NCBI RefSeq assembly: GCF_027594865.1
Contig: NZ_CP089391.1
Coordinates: 6,230,501-6,294,500 of the forward strand
Reading direction: 5' to 3'
Length of the DNA: 64,000 bases
Source of the DNA: Bradyrhizobium xenonodulans
Lineage (GTDB): Bacteria; Pseudomonadota; Alphaproteobacteria; Rhizobiales; Xanthobacteraceae
Of this stretch, positions 61,761 through 64,000 are shown piece by piece; position 1 is the stretch's first letter; each line of letters starts with the position of its first letter. Position numbers and translations under genes: made by a program. The notes beneath the pieces were generated by a model. The model saw nothing but the letters and a program-made list of their open reading frames with translations, had not been told where the DNA came from and did not search any database.

Positions 61761-63838
61761 GATATGGCTCCGAGCGCCCGGATTTCGGCGCTGCGCGCGA
61801 CTTCGACATGCGACAGGATCGGCAAGGTCGGGAACACGCGCTCCAGGATCATCCGGACATAGGGACGGGCTTCCGGGGTCACCGCCAGAACCACGCTGGT
61901 GCCGTTCTCGGTGAACTTGCGGATCGCGGCGCTGGCTTCGGTCGCGAACTGCTCGATCAGGCGCGGATCGGCGTCGAATTCGACGACGTCGCCCTTGCCG
62001 TCGCGCTTCAGGCTCTGATGGAACGCGAGGTCCCAGCGATTGCCGAGGCGGACGACGTTCAGCACGCCGTTGTCGGAGAGGTCGCCGCAGATCTGCTGGG
62101 CGAGGCGCGTGCGCACATGCTCGGCGACCTGCTCGGACCGCCGCACATGCGGCGCGATCTCGGCGATGGCCTCGAGGATCAGATGGAGGTTGCGGATCGA
62201 CACGCGCTCGGCCAGCAGAATCTTCAGGATCGCCAGCAGGCCCGAATAGGAGATCTGCGACGGGCAGATATCCTCGACCAGGCGCTTATATTCGGGATCG
62301 AGACGATCGAGCAGCGCGCGCATGTCCCTGTACGACAGGAGCTGGGCGAGGTTCGCCCTGAGCACTTCGCTCAGATGCGTGAGCAGCACCGACAGATTGT
62401 CGACCGGCTTGCAGCCCTGACGCTTGACCTCGTCGGTGAAGGCCTCCGTCACCCACAGCGCCTTCATGCCGAAAGCGGGCTCGATCACCTCTTCGCCGGG
62501 CACGTCGGGCTTGCCGTCCTTGTCGACGAGCACCAGCACCTCGCCGAGCCTGAGCTCGCCATGGGCGACACGCGTATCGTGGATCCGGATCTGGTATCCC
62601 TTGGGATCGATCGACAGATTGTCGCTGAGCTTGATGTCGGGAATGACGAAGCCGTATTGCTTGGCGAACTTCTTGCGGATCTTGCTGACACGGTGCGCAA
62701 GCTCGGTGCGCGAGCCCAGCAGATGGACCGAGAGATGGCCGCCGAGCGACAGCTCGATCTCCGCGGTCTTGAGCGATTCCTTGACGGAGTCCTTGGCCTC
62801 GGCCTGGGCGCGCTCGTCGGCCTTGCGCGCATCCTCTTTGCGTTCCCGCGCCGCCTGCCGCCTCGGCAGCGAGTAGCCGACGAAGGCCATGGCGCCGCCG
62901 AGCAGAAGGAACGGCGCCATCGGCAGTCCCGGCATCAGGGCGAGCACGAACATCATCAGCGCGGCGGCGGAGACCGCACGCGGATAACCGCTGAGCTGCC
63001 GCAGCACCGCCTGCTCCGCCGAGCCGCGGGTGCCTCCCTTCGAGACCAGCAGGCCCGCCGACAGCGACACGATGAGAGCCGGCATCTGCGACACCAGACC
63101 GTCGCCGACGGAGAGCTTGGTGTAGACGTCGGCGGCGCGGGCCAGCGTCAATCCGTGATGCGTCACGCCGATGATGATGCCGCCGAAGATGTTGATCGCG
63201 GTGATGATCAGGCCGGCGATGGCGTCGCCGCGGACGAATTTCGAGGCACCGTCCATGGCGCCGAAAAACGCGCTCTCCTCTTCGAGCTCGCGGCGCCGGC
63301 GCTGGGCCTCCTTGTCGTCGATCAGGCCTGCGGACAGATCGGCGTCGATCGCCATCTGCTTGCCCGGGATGGCGTCCAGGGTGAAGCGGGCACCGACTTC
63401 GGCGATACGCGTCGCACCCTTGGTGATCACGACGAAATTCACCGTGACCAGGATGGCGAAGATGATCAGACCGATCACGAAGTCGCCGCCCATGACGAAC
63501 TTCGAGAAGCCGGCAACGACATGGCCTGCGGCTTGCTCGCCCTCCCCGCCCCGCGACAGGATCAGGCGGGTGGTCGCAACGTTGAGCGCCAGCCGCAGGA
63601 TCGTCGCGATCAGCAGCACGGTCGGGAAGGCGGAGAAGTCGAGCGGCCGCTGGATCCACAGCGCGACCATCAGGATCAGCGCCGACAATGCGATCGAGAA
63701 CGCAAGGCCAAGGTCGATCAGGATCGGCGGAATTGGCAGGAACAGGATCGTGAGCATGGCCACGATGCCGCCTGCGAAAAAGGCGTCGGCCCCCAATCGT
63801 CGCGGGGTGGGCAGGCTAGCAGCTAATGTATCGGCCAT
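61757..63838 (-). CDS. flhA: Flagellar export gate protein FlhA
   Basis: 693 residues, full length. About eight N-terminal membrane segments end near residue 310, with the FHIPEP signature region ([18 protein letters not shown]) between them. The cytoplasmic domain has [20 protein letters not shown] and [20 protein letters not shown], then [19 protein letters not shown] and [19 protein letters not shown] at the end. It couples the proton gradient to export of flagellar subunits and docks chaperone-substrate pairs. Confidence 0.95.
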   Translation of the reverse strand: MADTLAASLPTPRRLGADAFFAGGIVAMLTILFLPIPPILIDLGLAFSIALSALILMVALWIQRPLDFSAFPTVLLIATILRLALNVATTRLILSRGGEGEQAAGHVVAGFSKFVMGGDFVIGLIIFAILVTVNFVVITKGATRIAEVGARFTLDAIPGKQMAIDADLSAGLIDDKEAQRRRRELEEESAFFGAMDGASKFVRGDAIAGLIITAINIFGGIIIGVTHHGLTLARAADVYTKLSVGDGLVSQMPALIVSLSAGLLVSKGGTRGSAEQAVLRQLSGYPRAVSAAALMMFVLALMPGLPMAPFLLLGGAMAFVGYSLPRRQAARERKEDARKADERAQAEAKDSVKESLKTAEIELSLGGHLSVHLLGSRTELAHRVSKIRKKFAKQYGFVIPDIKLSDNLSIDPKGYQIRIHDTRVAHGELRLGEVLVLVDKDGKPDVPGEEVIEPAFGMKALWVTEAFTDEVKRQGCKPVDNLSVLLTHLSEVLRANLAQLLSYRDMRALLDRLDPEYKRLVEDICPSQISYSGLLAILKILLAERVSIRNLHLILEAIAEIAPHVRRSEQVAEHVRTRLAQQICGDLSDNGVLNVVRLGNRWDLAFHQSLKRDGKGDVVEFDADPRLIEQFATEASAAIRKFTENGTSVVLAVTPEARPYVRMILERVFPTLPILSHVEVARSAEIRALGAIS

Positions 63839-63916
63839 GGGTCACCGGCAGAGGATCCGCCCCGTAATCTGCCGTGCAAAGCTTACGCGAGGGTGGTGGC
63901 CCGGGGCTCTCGCGGA

Positions 63917-64000
63917 TCAGAAGCCGTGCTCGATCCGCGAATAGACCATCTCGGTGAAGGTAGAGAGATGCGCGCCGATGAAGGAGCCGGAGACGGCAAC
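63917..64000 (-). CDS. fliQ: Partial FliQ, C-terminal end, cut by window edge
   Basis: The last 27 codons are visible: VAVSGSFIGAHLSTFTEM followed by VYSRIEHGF and a TGA at 63917-63919. A C-terminal loop and amphipathic helix after a membrane segment fit FliQ, which stands just before flhA in rhizobial flagellar operons. The rest lies beyond the window. The 78 bases before flhA hold no other gene. Confidence 0.7.
   Translation of the reverse strand, partial: VAVSGSFIGAHLSTFTEMVYSRIEHGF

Noticed and set aside
61808..63826. 672-residue plus-strand frame opposite flhA
   Set aside because: Low-complexity charged translation typical of antisense frames; the flhA frame has all family motifs.

Overview
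The window looks like chromosomal DNA of a Bradyrhizobium-type alphaproteobacterium. The base composition is GC-rich, start codons are mostly ATG with some GTG/TTG, and transport and catabolic operons are packed tightly, many joined by 4-base ATGA overlaps. Several interspersed palindromic repeats resemble those I associate with Bradyrhizobium, and the flagellar genes at the right end include an FtcR/LafR-type regulator. This is inference from gene content; no rRNA or tRNA was seen. The whole window reads as accessory catabolism plus flagella, with no insertion sequence, phage gene or CRISPR array.

Layout. 0.2-4.6 kb: a three-gene plus-strand set of a large HAD-domain protein, a GT-A-like glycosyltransferase and a small protein, probably acting on a surface glycan. 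4.6-13.5 kb: a divergent pair of operons. On the minus strand are a TRAP transporter, an acyl-CoA dehydrogenase and an acetyl-CoA hydrolase/transferase-family CoA-transferase. On the plus strand are a CaiB-type CoA-transferase, a MaoC hydratase, a CitE-like CoA-ester lyase and an IclR regulator. Together they read as uptake, CoA activation, hydration and cleavage of a branched C5-type dicarboxylate such as itaconate. 13.6-18 kb: a glycine-zipper protein, a Tat-exported FAH-family protein, a GH79-like glycosidase and an MHS transporter.

18-28.4 kb: an orphan branched-chain-type binding protein with a KstD-like flavoprotein and an IclR regulator; a split TPP decarboxylase with an SDR; and an operon of TPP enzyme, DadA-like oxidase and Asp/Glu-racemase homologue. 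The last operon is preceded by the 3' remnant of an aminotransferase gene. 28.4-35.3 kb: a phosphoesterase, GMC oxidoreductase, GNAT, and an esterase/MHS-transporter pair facing a TetR gene. 35.4-42.5 kb: a polyamine-type ABC importer with an amine-oxidase-like flavoprotein and a HAD dehalogenase homologue, under a divergent LysR gene.

42.6-50.6 kb: a hexuronate catabolic cluster (uxuA, idonate-type dehydrogenase, TRAP transporter, GntR regulator, uxuB) with a strong GntR-type palindrome between the divergent arms. 50.7-57.4 kb: assorted single genes, including a dienelactone hydrolase gene broken after its Tat signal and a cysteine-rich MarR protein with a palindrome just upstream. 57.4-64 kb: a gene-free leader rich in GANTC sites, the flagellar regulator ftcR, and a convergent flagellar operon (fliQ end, flhA, fliR, a FliJ-like gene, flgJ rod domain, a FlgN-like gene and one unknown).
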